Positions 34,237-43,199 of a DNA stretch of 52,916 nt are shown here, in pieces. Source of the stretch: an uncultured Pelagibacteraceae bacterium (lineage in GTDB: Bacteria; Pseudomonadota; Alphaproteobacteria; Pelagibacterales; Pelagibacteraceae); NCBI GenBank assembly GCA_902526085.1, contig CABZJN010000007.1, positions 1-52,916 on the forward strand. Reading direction: 5' to 3'. The notes below the pieces were generated by a model that searched no databases, was not told the DNA's origin, and saw nothing but the letters and a program-made list of their open reading frames with translations. The translations under genes and the position numbers were made by a program. Position 1 is the first letter of the stretch. Each line of letters begins with the position of its first letter.

Positions 34237-35739
34237 TTATACTCTTTTCTTACCTTGAACTACTCTGTCCAATATTAAGGCAACAAATAATATTGCAACG
34301 CCGGCTAAAATTCCTTGTCCAACATTTGCATATTGAAGTGCCTCAAGAACGTCTTGTCCTAAACCTTTTGCTCCGATAAGTGAAGCTACAACAACCATTG
34401 CTAAACTTAACATCACAGTTTGATTTACACCAGCAAGTATTGATGGAGTTGCAAGTGGTAAATCTACTTTTCTAAGGAGATACCATTTAGATGCTCCATA
34501 AGCTATTGCTGCCTCTCTGATAGTTTCAGGAACTCCTCTTAATCCTAATACTGTAAGTCTTACAACTGGTGTTCCGCCAAAAATCATTGTAATAATTACA
34601 GCTGCAACCTTCCCTGTTCCAAAAAATGCAATGACAGGAATCATAAATACAAATGCTGGCATTGTTTGCATAAAGTCCATTATTGGTCTTATCATTGAAT
34701 AAAACCTTTGACGTCTTGCACAATAAATTCCTAAAGGTATTCCTATAACAATGCTCAAAATTGCTGCTGTTCCCAATAAAGCAAGTGTTGTCATAGCTTT
34801 AACCCAAAATCCCAAAAAACCCATGTAAGCTAAAAATCCTGCAGAGTATATCGCAGTTCTTATTCCTGCTGACAAAGCAGTTAAAACTACAATGGTAGTT
34901 ATAATCACAATCCAAGGTGTTTTTACAAATAAAAGTTCTAAAAAATCAAGAACAGATCTAATTCCAATTGTAATTGCAGTAAATACTGCATCTCCTTTGA
35001 TAACAGCATAATCAAAAATTGTTTCTACCCATTTAATAGATGTAAGTCTTATTTCTGGGTGAGTAGGAAAATCATTCATTATTGAGAAGAAACCTGGAAA
35101 GCTATAATGTATTACTGAAAAAAACATTATAATTATAGTAAAACCAACACTCAATAAATAATTTTTAGTTTTCATTCCAGGGTTAATCGTTTTATTTGAT
35201 AACCATTCGGAGTATCTTTTTTCTAAAACTGTATTCGCTAATATTCCTTGAATAAATTTTACAAAAATCAATAATATAATTCCTGAAATAGTAATCCATA
35301 TTGCTGAAGCCTCGATTTGCTGAACATCAACAACATATTCCTTCATTGCACCTTCAAGTGATTTAATTGCCCTCTCGTAGACTTCGACTTTATCTGGGTT
35401 GTTTTCTTTTGCTGCCTCTAATTGTTTGTATCTAAAATCGATAGTTGATTGAATTTTATCAATTTTTTCAACTGCATCTTTAGTGATGTTGCCAAATAAT
35501 CCTCTAATAATTTGAACAACAGCAAATGTTTCCACAATTAGAAATGCCAAAGCATAATTCCATACATTTCTTATTCCAAACCATATTGGTCCAAACAGTG
35601 CTGCAAACAGGTTAAAAGAGAAAGAGTATGACGGTTTGCTACCAATTTTTTTAAACTCTTTGATATAGTAATCTGGATTTGAAATTACAAAATTTTTAAT
35701 AAGTTCAGATCTTGGTAAATTTTTAATTTCCTTACTCAT
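34237..35739 (-). CDS. proW: Glycine betaine/proline ABC permease with N-terminal extension
   Basis: The start at 35739 (MSKEIKNL) is preferred because AAGGA sits 6-7 bases ahead of it; it overlaps the ATPase stop by 8 bases. The C-terminal half is a standard ProW/OpuAB permease with the EAA loop EAAIAYGASKWYLLRKVDLP and GLGQDVLEALQYANVGQG. The N-terminal 200 residues include FNLFAALFGPIWFGIRNVW, reminiscent of DUF2628, a coiled-coil stretch (about 88-120) and extra helices. At 500 residues it is well above the 354 of E. coli ProW. It imports betaine-type osmolytes. Confidence 0.88.
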   Translation of the reverse strand: MSKEIKNLPRSELIKNFVISNPDYYIKEFKKIGSKPSYSFSFNLFAALFGPIWFGIRNVWNYALAFLIVETFAVVQIIRGLFGNITKDAVEKIDKIQSTIDFRYKQLEAAKENNPDKVEVYERAIKSLEGAMKEYVVDVQQIEASAIWITISGIILLIFVKFIQGILANTVLEKRYSEWLSNKTINPGMKTKNYLLSVGFTIIIMFFSVIHYSFPGFFSIMNDFPTHPEIRLTSIKWVETIFDYAVIKGDAVFTAITIGIRSVLDFLELLFVKTPWIVIITTIVVLTALSAGIRTAIYSAGFLAYMGFLGFWVKAMTTLALLGTAAILSIVIGIPLGIYCARRQRFYSMIRPIMDFMQTMPAFVFMIPVIAFFGTGKVAAVIITMIFGGTPVVRLTVLGLRGVPETIREAAIAYGASKWYLLRKVDLPLATPSILAGVNQTVMLSLAMVVVASLIGAKGLGQDVLEALQYANVGQGILAGVAILFVALILDRVVQGKKRV

Positions 35740-36784
35740 TATCATTTCCTTCAACAACTGCCTTTAATAGGTCTGATTGAGTAATAATTCCAACTTCAGT
35801 ATTATGGTCGTTTACAACTACGATTGGTTTATCTTTTGAAACAGAAGTTTCAATAAGTTTGCTTAATATATCGTTTTCATTCACTTTTTCATTATTACTT
35901 AAATTTTCCCCAAAGTTTGTTTTATATTGCTCTATAGGTTGCATAATAGTTTTAGCCTGAACAACTTTTAATCTTGAAATTCCTTTAACAAAGTCTGCAA
36001 CATATTCATCAGATGGATTTACAACTATTTCTTCAGGAGTTCCAATTTGAACCACTCTTCCATCTCGCATTATTGCTATTCTATGTCCAACTCTTACAGC
36101 TTCATCTAAATCGTGAGTAATAAATACAGTAGTTTTTTTCATTTTTTTTGAAAGTTTAATAAACTCCGTTTGAAGTTGACGTCTTATAAGTGGATCAAGT
36201 GCACTAAAAGGCTCATCCATGAGTAGAAATTCAGGATCAGCAGCAAGTGCTCTTGCTAATCCTACTCTTTGTTGCATTCCTCCAGATAATTCATGCGCGT
36301 ATTTATTGCCCCACCCTTGTAATTCAACAATATTTAAGATGTTATTTGCTACATCTAACCTATCGTTTTTACTTACGCCTCTTATTTCTAACGGCATTGC
36401 AATATTATCTAAAACAGATCTGTGGGGCATCAATGCAAAATTTTGAAAAACCATACCAATTTTTTTATTTCTAAGATCTTGTAAATTTTCTTTATCAAAC
36501 TGCATTACATCCTGATTATTTATTAAAATTTTTCCAGATGTTGGTTCTAATAATCTATTAATATGCCTTACAAGTGTTGATTTACCGCTTCCAGATAAAC
36601 CCATAACACAGAAAATTTCACCTTTATTGACATCAAACGAGACATCAGAAACACCAATTACAGAATTGTATTTTTCTAATGCTTCTTGTTTTGAAATTTT
36701 CTTATTTTGGATTGCATCCAATGCATCATTGGATGTATTTCCAAATATTTTCCAAACATTTTGGATTTTTATGGCAGCTTCCAT
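35732..36784 (-). CDS. proV: Glycine betaine/proline ABC ATPase
   Basis: The 350-residue protein has the ProV layout: a leading segment, Walker A GLSGSGKST, the Q-loop MVFQNFALMPHRSV, signature LSGGMQQR, Walker B FLLMDEP, and a C-terminal CBS-like region ending VGIITQSDLLKAV. It drives osmolyte uptake with ProW and ProX-like partners; CBS regions in this family sense ionic strength or nucleotides. It follows the binding-protein gene after an 82-base gap with a stem-loop. Confidence 0.92.
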   Translation of the reverse strand: MEAAIKIQNVWKIFGNTSNDALDAIQNKKISKQEALEKYNSVIGVSDVSFDVNKGEIFCVMGLSGSGKSTLVRHINRLLEPTSGKILINNQDVMQFDKENLQDLRNKKIGMVFQNFALMPHRSVLDNIAMPLEIRGVSKNDRLDVANNILNIVELQGWGNKYAHELSGGMQQRVGLARALAADPEFLLMDEPFSALDPLIRRQLQTEFIKLSKKMKKTTVFITHDLDEAVRVGHRIAIMRDGRVVQIGTPEEIVVNPSDEYVADFVKGISRLKVVQAKTIMQPIEQYKTNFGENLSNNEKVNENDILSKLIETSVSKDKPIVVVNDHNTEVGIITQSDLLKAVVEGNDNE

Positions 36785-36816
36785 AAATGGATTTTAGCTT
36801 AAAATTATTGAAAATG

Positions 36817-36845
36817 ATACCTGGCAACTATAAGTCGCCAGGTAT
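36817..36845 (-). repeat. Intercistronic stem-loop between proX and proV
   Basis: ATACCTGGC (36817-36825) and GCCAGGTAT (36837-36845) pair perfectly; inside them ACT and AGT extend the stem past one mismatch, leaving a 3-base loop. On the transcribed minus strand only a mixed T-rich stretch follows, so partial termination or mRNA stabilisation after the binding-protein gene is likely. Confidence 0.75.
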
Positions 36846-36866
36846 ATAAAATTTAGTTTATCTAAA

Positions 36867-37829
36867 CTACAGACCTAACCAACCATCTACCGTTGATTTA
36901 TTTTTAGACATCCAATCTCTTGCAACTTCGCCTGGGTCTCTTTTTTGAACTGAAACCTCGAATGCCATCCAAGAAACATCATCTGCTGTAATCTGAAAAT
37001 TTTTGAAAAATTCAACAATTGCTGGTGATTTACTTTCTAAAGAAGTTCCCCATCCGATTTGGATTTTTTTCAAAGCATCCTTTGAAGCAACATATGACTT
37101 TTGATACCAATCTGCATCTGCTTTTGGTTGTATCATTTTATATTTAGCTGGATCATATTTTGGTTCTTCCAACATAACTACATCTGCCATTCCCCAAATA
37201 GCGTGAGGTTTGTAACAATAAAATGCATAGCCCTCACCCTTTTTGATAGAGTCTAGAACTCTAGCATTTTTAACTGCCTCTGCAGCTCTTATTGGCTCTA
37301 TACCAGCATCGTAGAGTTTATAATCTCTAAGTTTTACCTGGTTAACATTTGCTGAAGCCCATCCGTCTGCACCAATCCAAAACTCACCTTTTCCATTTCC
37401 GTCGCTATCCATTGCTTTAACAACTTCTGGTCTTCCCAAGTCTTCTATTGCAGTAATATTCATTTTTTTTGCAAATTGTTGAGAAACACAATAGCCTTGA
37501 TTTCCCTCGTAAGGGTTTTTGCTTAATTGTAATGTTCCTTTTGGTACTAAATCTTTTGTATAAGCTTCTTGATTTGGTAGCCAAATGTCAGGATGAACTT
37601 CGATTTCACCTTTACTTCTATCAATTGCGCCATAGATCGCAGTATTGTTTCCTGGAACTAACTCGGCCTCACCACCCATTTTATCAACAACAACAGCTGC
37701 AAGTAAATTTGCGATTGCAGTTGCACCTGTCCAGCCAGGATCACCTATTTTTACCTTTTCAGCAAAACTTGAGGCTGGCACAAATAATGAAATTACTCCA
37801 GCCACAATAATTTTTTTGATTATATTCAT
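36867..37829 (-). CDS. proX: Glycine betaine/choline-type ABC substrate-binding protein
   Basis: The 320-residue protein has a signal peptide (about 1-23, ending SFAEK) and the OpuAC/ProX fold: KIGDPGWTGATAIANLLAAVV at the mature start, EVHPDIWLPNQ, and WIGADGWASANVNQ with tryptophans of the kind that form the aromatic cage for quaternary amines. A good ribosome binding site (TGAGGAAA) precedes the start. It heads the osmolyte operon. Glycine betaine, proline betaine or DMSP may be bound. Confidence 0.9.
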   Translation of the reverse strand: MNIIKKIIVAGVISLFVPASSFAEKVKIGDPGWTGATAIANLLAAVVVDKMGGEAELVPGNNTAIYGAIDRSKGEIEVHPDIWLPNQEAYTKDLVPKGTLQLSKNPYEGNQGYCVSQQFAKKMNITAIEDLGRPEVVKAMDSDGNGKGEFWIGADGWASANVNQVKLRDYKLYDAGIEPIRAAEAVKNARVLDSIKKGEGYAFYCYKPHAIWGMADVVMLEEPKYDPAKYKMIQPKADADWYQKSYVASKDALKKIQIGWGTSLESKSPAIVEFFKNFQITADDVSWMAFEVSVQKRDPGEVARDWMSKNKSTVDGWLGL

Positions 37830-37862
37830 ATTTTCCTCATTAATGTTATTTTATATAATTAA

Positions 37863-37892
37863 AATCTAACTTTGTTTTAAATTTAGAGTCAA
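37863..37892 (-). promoter_or_regulatory. Candidate sigma-70 promoter for proX
   Basis: On the minus strand TTGACT (plus 37887-37892) and TAGATT (plus 37863-37868) are 18 bases apart, ending about 33 bases before the proX start. The -35 is close to consensus, which is uncommon by chance in this AT-rich DNA; the -10 is only fair. Confidence 0.45.
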
Positions 37893-37948
37893 CTTTTCTA
37901 ATAAGCTAAATAGTAAAATCTGCTATGCAAAAGCCTAAAATGAGCGAT

Positions 37949-38701
37949 TTAAATAAGAAAATCTTCAACAACTTGATTAAATATCTGTGGCTGTTCAAGA
38001 TGTACATTGTGACAACAATTTTTAAATATTTTTAAATCACTATCAGGAATATTATTTTTTAGTGTTGAGACTTGTTCAAAATTATAAGATTTGTCTTTAT
38101 CACCCCAAATTATTAAGGTTTTGTTTTTTATTTTTTTTAAATTTTCTAATCCATTCCAATCTCTCATAGCTATTAAGGCGTTACGTGCTGTTTCCTCAGA
38201 TATATTTTTAACTGCATTTTCACATAAATAATAATTTTTAGCTTTATCTCCATCAACAAACCACTTTGGTGGTATTCTTTTTACTTGTTCCTTAATTCCT
38301 TCTTCACCCAGTTTTTTTATCGATGTATTTATAGGTTCAAATCTTCCTGGGATGTCACCAATAGGTCCTGTAGCGAAACAAACCAATTTATTAATTCTCT
38401 CTCCTGATAGATTTGCTATTTCTTGAACTATCATTCCACCCATCGAGTGACCCATTAAATTAAACTTATCAATATTTTTTAAATCAATTTGTTGGATAAT
38501 AAATTTAGCCATTAAACTTATACTATTTAAAGATTGTGCATTAAAGCTTTCACCAAAACCTGGCAAAGCCGGTGCTATAATTCTAAATTTTTTATACAGA
38601 TAATCTTTTTGGAGTTTCCACATTTCTGATGATCCTAGATATCCATGTACTAAAACTAGTGGATATCCTGAACCAATATCATCAATATAAATATCTTGCA
38701 T
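37949..38701 (-). CDS. Alpha/beta-fold hydrolase
   Basis: This 250-residue protein is a compact alpha/beta hydrolase: oxyanion HGYLGS (19-24), nucleophile elbow GHSMGG with Ser86, and catalytic histidine near 231-234 (CHNVHLEQP), with the acid probably in IIWGDKD. Such proteins include BioH-, MhpC- and enol-lactonase-like enzymes. It is read toward proX but is 119 bases away, past the proX promoter, so it is probably a separate unit. The substrate is not known. Confidence 0.8.
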   Translation of the reverse strand: MQDIYIDDIGSGYPLVLVHGYLGSSEMWKLQKDYLYKKFRIIAPALPGFGESFNAQSLNSISLMAKFIIQQIDLKNIDKFNLMGHSMGGMIVQEIANLSGERINKLVCFATGPIGDIPGRFEPINTSIKKLGEEGIKEQVKRIPPKWFVDGDKAKNYYLCENAVKNISEETARNALIAMRDWNGLENLKKIKNKTLIIWGDKDKSYNFEQVSTLKNNIPDSDLKIFKNCCHNVHLEQPQIFNQVVEDFLI

Positions 38702-38761
38702 AATTGTTTATAAAATATAGTTGTATATTGTAACTTTTAAAACAAAATTCAAAGTAGATTT

Positions 38762-39460
38762 ATGATTGGTATTCTTGGAGGAATGGGGACACAAGCTGGT
38801 TTAGATTTTTGCAATAAACTTGCAAAGATTAATACCGGCAAACTTGATCAACAATATCCAATGTTTGTTCTATACAACAAAACTAACACACCAAAGAGAC
38901 CAGAAAATTTAAAAAAATATTACAACGTCTTAAATGCTCTTGTTGAAGGCTGTAAAATGCTGCAAAAAAATAATTGTAAATTTATAGTTATGCCATGTAA
39001 TACAGCACACTATTGGTATGATGATTTGAGAAAAAAGATTAAGATACCAATTTTAAGTATGCCACAAGAAGTTTATAAAGAAACACTTAAAACTTGTAAA
39101 AAAAATACTAAAATAGGTCTTTTATCTACAGAAGCAACTTTAGAGACAAAGGTGTATAGCAAATACTTTGCTAAAAGTTTTAATTTGGTGAGCCCTAGCA
39201 ATGATTTACAAAAAAGTTCTGTGAACAAATCAATAAAACTTGTTAAGATGGGAAAAATCAAAGAAGCTGAAAAAGCTATTAGACCTGCTGTAAATTACTT
39301 AATGAAAATTAAATGTAAAAAAATAATTCTAGGATGTACTGAGTTACCAATCGCAATATTTGCTTATAAATCTTTTAAGAAAATAAAACAGTCTAAAATT
39401 TTTATTGATCCAAATCTGCTTGTGGCAAATATTTCAATGAAAAAGTATAAAAGAATTTAA
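38762..39460 (+). CDS. Aspartate/glutamate racemase family protein
   Basis: The 232-residue protein opens with MIGILGGMGTQAGLDF and has the two catalytic cysteines of cofactor-independent racemases: Cys79 in MPCNTAHYW and Cys192 in GCTELP, the pattern of aspartate racemases. It interconverts D- and L-aspartate or a related amino acid. It diverges from the hydrolase and is convergent with the peroxiredoxin gene, with a strong shared terminator. Confidence 0.85.
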   Translation: MIGILGGMGTQAGLDFCNKLAKINTGKLDQQYPMFVLYNKTNTPKRPENLKKYYNVLNALVEGCKMLQKNNCKFIVMPCNTAHYWYDDLRKKIKIPILSMPQEVYKETLKTCKKNTKIGLLSTEATLETKVYSKYFAKSFNLVSPSNDLQKSSVNKSIKLVKMGKIKEAEKAIRPAVNYLMKIKCKKIILGCTELPIAIFAYKSFKKIKQSKIFIDPNLLVANISMKKYKRI

Positions 39461-39462
39461 TT

Positions 39463-39498
39463 TAATCTCAGTTCTAATTATTATTAGAACTGAGATTA
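39463..39498. terminator. Bidirectional terminator between racemase and peroxiredoxin genes
   Basis: TAATCTCAGTTCTAA (39463-39477) and TTAGAACTGAGATTA (39484-39498) form a perfect 15-base stem with a 6-base loop, located between two convergent stop codons (39460 and 39520). Neither side has a long T-run, but the arms begin and end in A/T and would serve both directions. Confidence 0.75.
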
Positions 39499-39519
39499 TA
39501 AATTAATCCAAAATCCTTA

Positions 39520-40179
39520 TTACTTTGTAGGATCTGGAACTTTTCTTAAGTAAGGCTTAACTGTTTCCCATCCATCTGGATATATTTTTTTAGCCTCATC
39601 ATCTTTTACAGCAGGAAGAATAACTACGTCCTCACCTTTTTTCCAATTAGCTGGCGTAGCAACTCTATGTTTTGCAGTAAGTTGCATTGAGTCTATGGCT
39701 CTTAAAATTTCATGGAAATTTCTACCTGTAGCCATTGGGTATGTTAAATAAAGACCAATTCTTTTATCTGGTCTTACAACGAAAATAGTTCTAACAGTTT
39801 CATTATCTACTGCAGTTCGCCCCATTGAAGTTGTTCCGGCATCAGCTTCGAGCATGTTGAAAAGTTTTGCAACTTTCAAATCTTCATCCGCAATAATTGG
39901 ATAACCTGGCATTGTTCCGGATACATCTTTTATATCCTCTAACCATTTTTTATGATCCTCAACCCCATCTACACTTAATCCGATTACTTTAACATTTCTT
40001 GCATCAAATTCAGCTTTCATTTGCCCTAATGAACCTAATTCTGTCGTACAAACTGGTGTAAAATCTTTAGGGTGAGAAAATAACACGCCCCAACTATCTC
40101 CAAGCCATTCATGAAAAGAGATATCTCCTTCAGTGGTTTTGCATTGAAAATCTGGGCACATACTGTTTATTTTTAACAT
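39520..40179 (-). CDS. 1-Cys peroxiredoxin (Prx6 type)
   Basis: The 219-residue protein is a Prx6-class peroxiredoxin: FSHPKDFTPVC with peroxidatic Cys44, and the long C-terminal dimerisation region with YPMATGRNFHEILRAID. It reduces hydrogen peroxide and organic peroxides in the cytoplasm. A clear Shine-Dalgarno (AAGGAGAG) precedes the start. It diverges from the metallo-beta-lactamase-fold gene, 78 bases apart; the pair fits an oxidative/sulfur stress theme. Confidence 0.92.
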   Translation of the reverse strand: MLKINSMCPDFQCKTTEGDISFHEWLGDSWGVLFSHPKDFTPVCTTELGSLGQMKAEFDARNVKVIGLSVDGVEDHKKWLEDIKDVSGTMPGYPIIADEDLKVAKLFNMLEADAGTTSMGRTAVDNETVRTIFVVRPDKRIGLYLTYPMATGRNFHEILRAIDSMQLTAKHRVATPANWKKGEDVVILPAVKDDEAKKIYPDGWETVKPYLRKVPDPTK

Positions 40180-40257
40180 TTAGTCTCTCCTTAATTATTA
40201 TTTAGAATAATTATAATCAAGATTGATTTGGTATGCAAATTTTAATAGTCTTTTAAT

Positions 40258-40950
40258 ATGATATTTAACCAATTATTTGATCAAAAATCCTCAACTTATA
40301 CATACATTATTTCAAGCGGAAAAGGCAGAGAAGCTCTAATAATTGATCCGGTTATAGAACATACCGATGACTATATTAAAATGTTAAAAAGTTTGGATCT
40401 CAAATTAGTTAAGGTCATTGATACTCACATACATGCTGATCATGTTACAGGTCTTAACGAGTTAAATCAAAGAACGAACTGTGTTCGTATAATGGGAGAA
40501 AATTCAAAATCTGAAGTTATTGATATTAAATTAAAAGATGATGAAAATATTAATATTGAGAATATTGAACTTAAAGCCATTTATACGCCAGGTCATACAG
40601 ATTGTTCATATAGTTACTTAATGAATGATAGAGTTTTTACAGGAGATACTCTTTTAATTAACGGTACAGGTAGAACAGATTTTCAAAATGGTAGTGCTCA
40701 TCAGGCTTATGAGTCATTATTTGGCAAACTATTAAAGCTTCCAGAAGAAACACTTGTTTATCCTGCTCATGATTATAACGGGAAAAAAAATTCAACAATT
40801 GGTAGTGAGAAAAGTAATAATCCTAGATTACAAGTTAGCTCAAAAGAGGAATATGCTGAAATAATGGATAATCTTAATCTTGCCAATCCAAAAATGATGG
40901 ATATTGCAGTTCCTGCAAATCTAAAGGGATTAACGCTTAAAGAACTCTAA
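40258..40950 (+). CDS. ETHE1-like persulfide dioxygenase (MBL fold)
   Basis: The 230-residue protein has the metallo-beta-lactamase metal set His57, His59, Asp61, His62 (THIHADH), His113 (PGHTD), Asp130 (TGD) and His171 (PAHDY), along with GRTDFQ (138-143) as in the iron-containing ETHE1 group. These enzymes oxidise glutathione persulfide to sulfite. It lies just ahead of a metallothionein-like gene and cysE-cysK on the same strand, which supports a sulfur/thiol role. A glyoxalase II-type hydrolase is the alternative. Confidence 0.82.
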   Translation: MIFNQLFDQKSSTYTYIISSGKGREALIIDPVIEHTDDYIKMLKSLDLKLVKVIDTHIHADHVTGLNELNQRTNCVRIMGENSKSEVIDIKLKDDENINIENIELKAIYTPGHTDCSYSYLMNDRVFTGDTLLINGTGRTDFQNGSAHQAYESLFGKLLKLPEETLVYPAHDYNGKKNSTIGSEKSNNPRLQVSSKEEYAEIMDNLNLANPKMMDIAVPANLKGLTLKEL

Positions 40951-41004
40951 AATCAGGGGTATTATTAGTATTGTTTTTAAAAAATATACAATTATATAAC
41001 TACT

Positions 41005-41115
41005 ATGGCATGCAATAATATACACTGTAAATGTAAAGACTGTTCTTGTGACAGATGCGTTTGTAAAAAATGTAATTGCAAACCATCATCAGAAAACTGC
41101 TGTTGTAACAAGTAG
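41005..41115 (+). CDS. Metallothionein-like cysteine-rich small protein
   Basis: This 36-residue ORF has 12 cysteines. Residues 8-25 follow an exact five-residue period (CxCxx four times: cysteines 8, 10, 13, 15, 18, 20, 23, 25), with Cys3 and His7 before and a CCC at 32-34 near the C terminus; the spacers are mostly Lys, Asp and Arg. This is the make-up of a metal-thiolate cluster protein binding copper, zinc or cadmium. No ribosome binding site is seen, and a TATATAAC-like stretch lies just upstream, so a leaderless message is possible. It sits between the ETHE1-like gene and cysE. Confidence 0.75.
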   Translation: MACNNIHCKCKDCSCDRCVCKKCNCKPSSENCCCNK

Positions 41116-41145
41116 TTAAATTTTAATAACTAATCTTAAATAAAC

Positions 41146-41727
41146 ATGAATGATTTTTTAGAGTCGATAATTAAAAGAGATCCTGCTGCAAGATCAAAGT
41201 TGAGTTTAATACTAACTTATCCTGGCGTTAAAGCTGTGTTTTTTCATAGAATTGCTAATTTTTTTTCAATTGCAAAATTTCACCTTGTTGCAAGAATAAT
41301 TTCTCAGTTCTCAAGATTTTTAACAGGTATAGAAATCCATCCAAATGCTAAAATTGGAAAAAATCTTTTTATAGATCATGGCATGGGAGTAGTTATTGGG
41401 GAAACATCTGATATTGGAGATAATGTTACCATCTATCACATGGCAACATTAGGCGGAATTGCTCCAAGTATAAATTCAGACAATCAAAGAAATGTTAAGA
41501 GACACCCAACATTAAAAGAAAATGTAGTTGTAGGATCTGGTGCACAAATCCTTGGACCAGTTGTAGTTGGTAAAAATGCAAAAATTGGAGCTAATGCTGT
41601 TGTTACAAAAGATGTTCCAGAAAATGCAGTAATGGTTGGAATTCCTGCAAAAAATGTTGGAACTGCATCCGAAGAATTTAAACCCTATGGTGTTGCACCA
41701 GGAGGTGATACAAAACTTGATGTATGA
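41146..41727 (+). CDS. cysE: Serine O-acetyltransferase
   Basis: The 193-residue protein is a short CysE: a helical N-terminal part (1-60) and a left-handed beta helix of hexapeptide repeats (about 63-170) with [17 protein letters not shown] (Asp77, His78) and IYHMATLGG (His98). It makes O-acetylserine from serine and acetyl-CoA. The stop overlaps the cysK start (ATGA), so the two enzymes of cysteine synthesis are coupled. The short C terminus may or may not form the cysteine synthase complex tail. Confidence 0.92.
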   Translation: MNDFLESIIKRDPAARSKLSLILTYPGVKAVFFHRIANFFSIAKFHLVARIISQFSRFLTGIEIHPNAKIGKNLFIDHGMGVVIGETSDIGDNVTIYHMATLGGIAPSINSDNQRNVKRHPTLKENVVVGSGAQILGPVVVGKNAKIGANAVVTKDVPENAVMVGIPAKNVGTASEEFKPYGVAPGGDTKLDV

Positions 41728-42725
41728 AAACTTTACAAAATAATTTTGTCGAAGCAATAGGAAACACTCCTTTATTTAAATTAAAAGCCGCATCAGAAAT
41801 TACTGGTTGTAATATTTATGGAAAAGCAGAGTACCTTAATCCAGGTGGCTCTGTAAAAGATAGAGCAGCTCTAGCATTAATAAGGGATGCTGAAGAAAAA
41901 AAATTAATTTCAAAAGGTGGAACAATTGTTGAAGGAACTGCTGGTAATACTGGAATTGGATTATGTCTTTTAGGAAATTCTATTGGTTATAAAACTATAA
42001 TCGTAATGAATGATAATCAAACACAAGAAAAAAAAGATTTATTAAGAAATATTGGAGCTGATTTAAGGTTAGTTCCACCAAAACCTTATAAAGATGAAAA
42101 TAACTTTGTTAAATATGCAGGAAGATTGGCTGATGAATTGAAAAGTAGTAACAATCACGGTGTAGTTTGGGCTAATCAATTTGACAATACAGCCAATTCT
42201 AAAGGTCATTATGAAACAACTGGGCCAGAAATATGGGAACAGACTGACGGCAAAATAGATGGTTTTGTATGTTCATCTGGTACTGGTGGTACAATTGCAG
42301 GGGTTAGTAGCTTTTTAAAAGAAAAGAATAAAGATATTAAAATCTATTTATCGGATCCAACAGGTTCCTCTCTTTATAGTTACATTGAAAATGGTGAATT
42401 AAAGAGTGAAGGTGGTTCAATAACTGAAGGTATTGGATCTAGTAGAGTTACTGCAAATTTTGCAAAAGCAAAAATTGATGGAGCATTTTCAATAAGTGAT
42501 CATGAGTCTTTGCCTGTTTTATTTGATTTAATTGAAAAAGAAGGCTTAAGTTTAGGTACAAGTTGTGGAGTAAACATAGCTGGAGCAATAAGATTGGGTA
42601 AACTTTTAGGACCAGGTAAAACGATTGTCACAATTCTTTGTGACAAATCTGATAAATACAACTCAAAGATGTTTAATAAATCTTTTTTAAAAGAAAAAGG
42701 CCTTCCTTATCCTCACTGGATATAA
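41724..42725 (+). CDS. cysK: Cysteine synthase (O-acetylserine sulfhydrylase)
   Basis: At 333 residues this is a fold-type II PLP enzyme with the Schiff-base Lys45 in NPGGSVKDR, the substrate loop [10 protein letters not shown] and the phosphate-binding [11 protein letters not shown]. It makes cysteine from O-acetylserine and sulfide. Translation is coupled to cysE by the ATGA overlap. With the upstream ETHE1-like and metallothionein-like genes it forms a cysteine/thiol block. Confidence 0.93.
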   Translation: MKTLQNNFVEAIGNTPLFKLKAASEITGCNIYGKAEYLNPGGSVKDRAALALIRDAEEKKLISKGGTIVEGTAGNTGIGLCLLGNSIGYKTIIVMNDNQTQEKKDLLRNIGADLRLVPPKPYKDENNFVKYAGRLADELKSSNNHGVVWANQFDNTANSKGHYETTGPEIWEQTDGKIDGFVCSSGTGGTIAGVSSFLKEKNKDIKIYLSDPTGSSLYSYIENGELKSEGGSITEGIGSSRVTANFAKAKIDGAFSISDHESLPVLFDLIEKEGLSLGTSCGVNIAGAIRLGKLLGPGKTIVTILCDKSDKYNSKMFNKSFLKEKGLPYPHWI

Positions 42726-42807
42726 TCACGCATACCAGTACTGTAATAAATTCATTACATTTCAATCTTATAATAAAATTTAATACAAAAATAACAAAGG
42801 AGATTTT

Positions 42808-43191
42808 ATGGACGTAAAAGAACAAATGAAAAAAGCATATGAACTTTTTAACACGGGTGATATGGAAACATTTTTTAACGATATGATAGATGACGATATT
42901 GTGTGGACATTTCCAGGGAAAGAAGGAGTTCACCCATTATCAGGAGTTCATAAAGGAAAACAAGCTATGATGGCAACAATGTCTAAAATTCCAGGAACGT
43001 GGCCAAATTTTAATTTAAAAATTATGGATATGATCAGTGAAGGAAATAAGATTTTTGTAAGAGTTCATGCCAAAGCTGATAACATGGATACTATGTTTGG
43101 ACATTATTTTGAAATGAATGATCAAGGAAAAACTGTAACCATGATGACATTTGATGACACCCTTAGCATGTTCAATGCAATGAAAAAGTAA
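42808..43191 (+). CDS. SnoaL/NTF2-like protein
   Basis: The 127-residue single-domain protein has the NTF2-like order: helix MKKAYELFNTGDMETF, then DDDIVWTFPGKEGVHPLSGVHKGKQAM, and a C-terminal sheet ending TFDDTLSMFN. It resembles limonene-epoxide-hydrolase-like and other SnoaL-like proteins of unknown substrate. A strong ribosome binding site (AAAGGAGA) precedes it. It is the first of a row of small genes on the plus strand, each with its own ribosome binding site. Confidence 0.78.
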   Translation: MDVKEQMKKAYELFNTGDMETFFNDMIDDDIVWTFPGKEGVHPLSGVHKGKQAMMATMSKIPGTWPNFNLKIMDMISEGNKIFVRVHAKADNMDTMFGHYFEMNDQGKTVTMMTFDDTLSMFNAMKK

Positions 43192-43199
43192 GGATCAAT

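Noticed and set aside
36219..36474. Two overlapping plus-strand ORFs opposite proV
   Set aside because: Both are antisense to the signature region of a well-defined ATPase and look like nothing on their own.
37469..37869. Two plus-strand ORFs (113 and 74 codons) opposite proX
   Set aside because: Their composition follows the complement of proX codons and they have no ribosome binding site; proX is a clear gene here.
28676..40216. The same 16-mer (TTTAGAATAATTATAA) at 28676-28691 and 40201-40216
   Set aside because: It is nearly all A/T, and the two copies face different gene orientations; in DNA of this composition a chance match is plausible.
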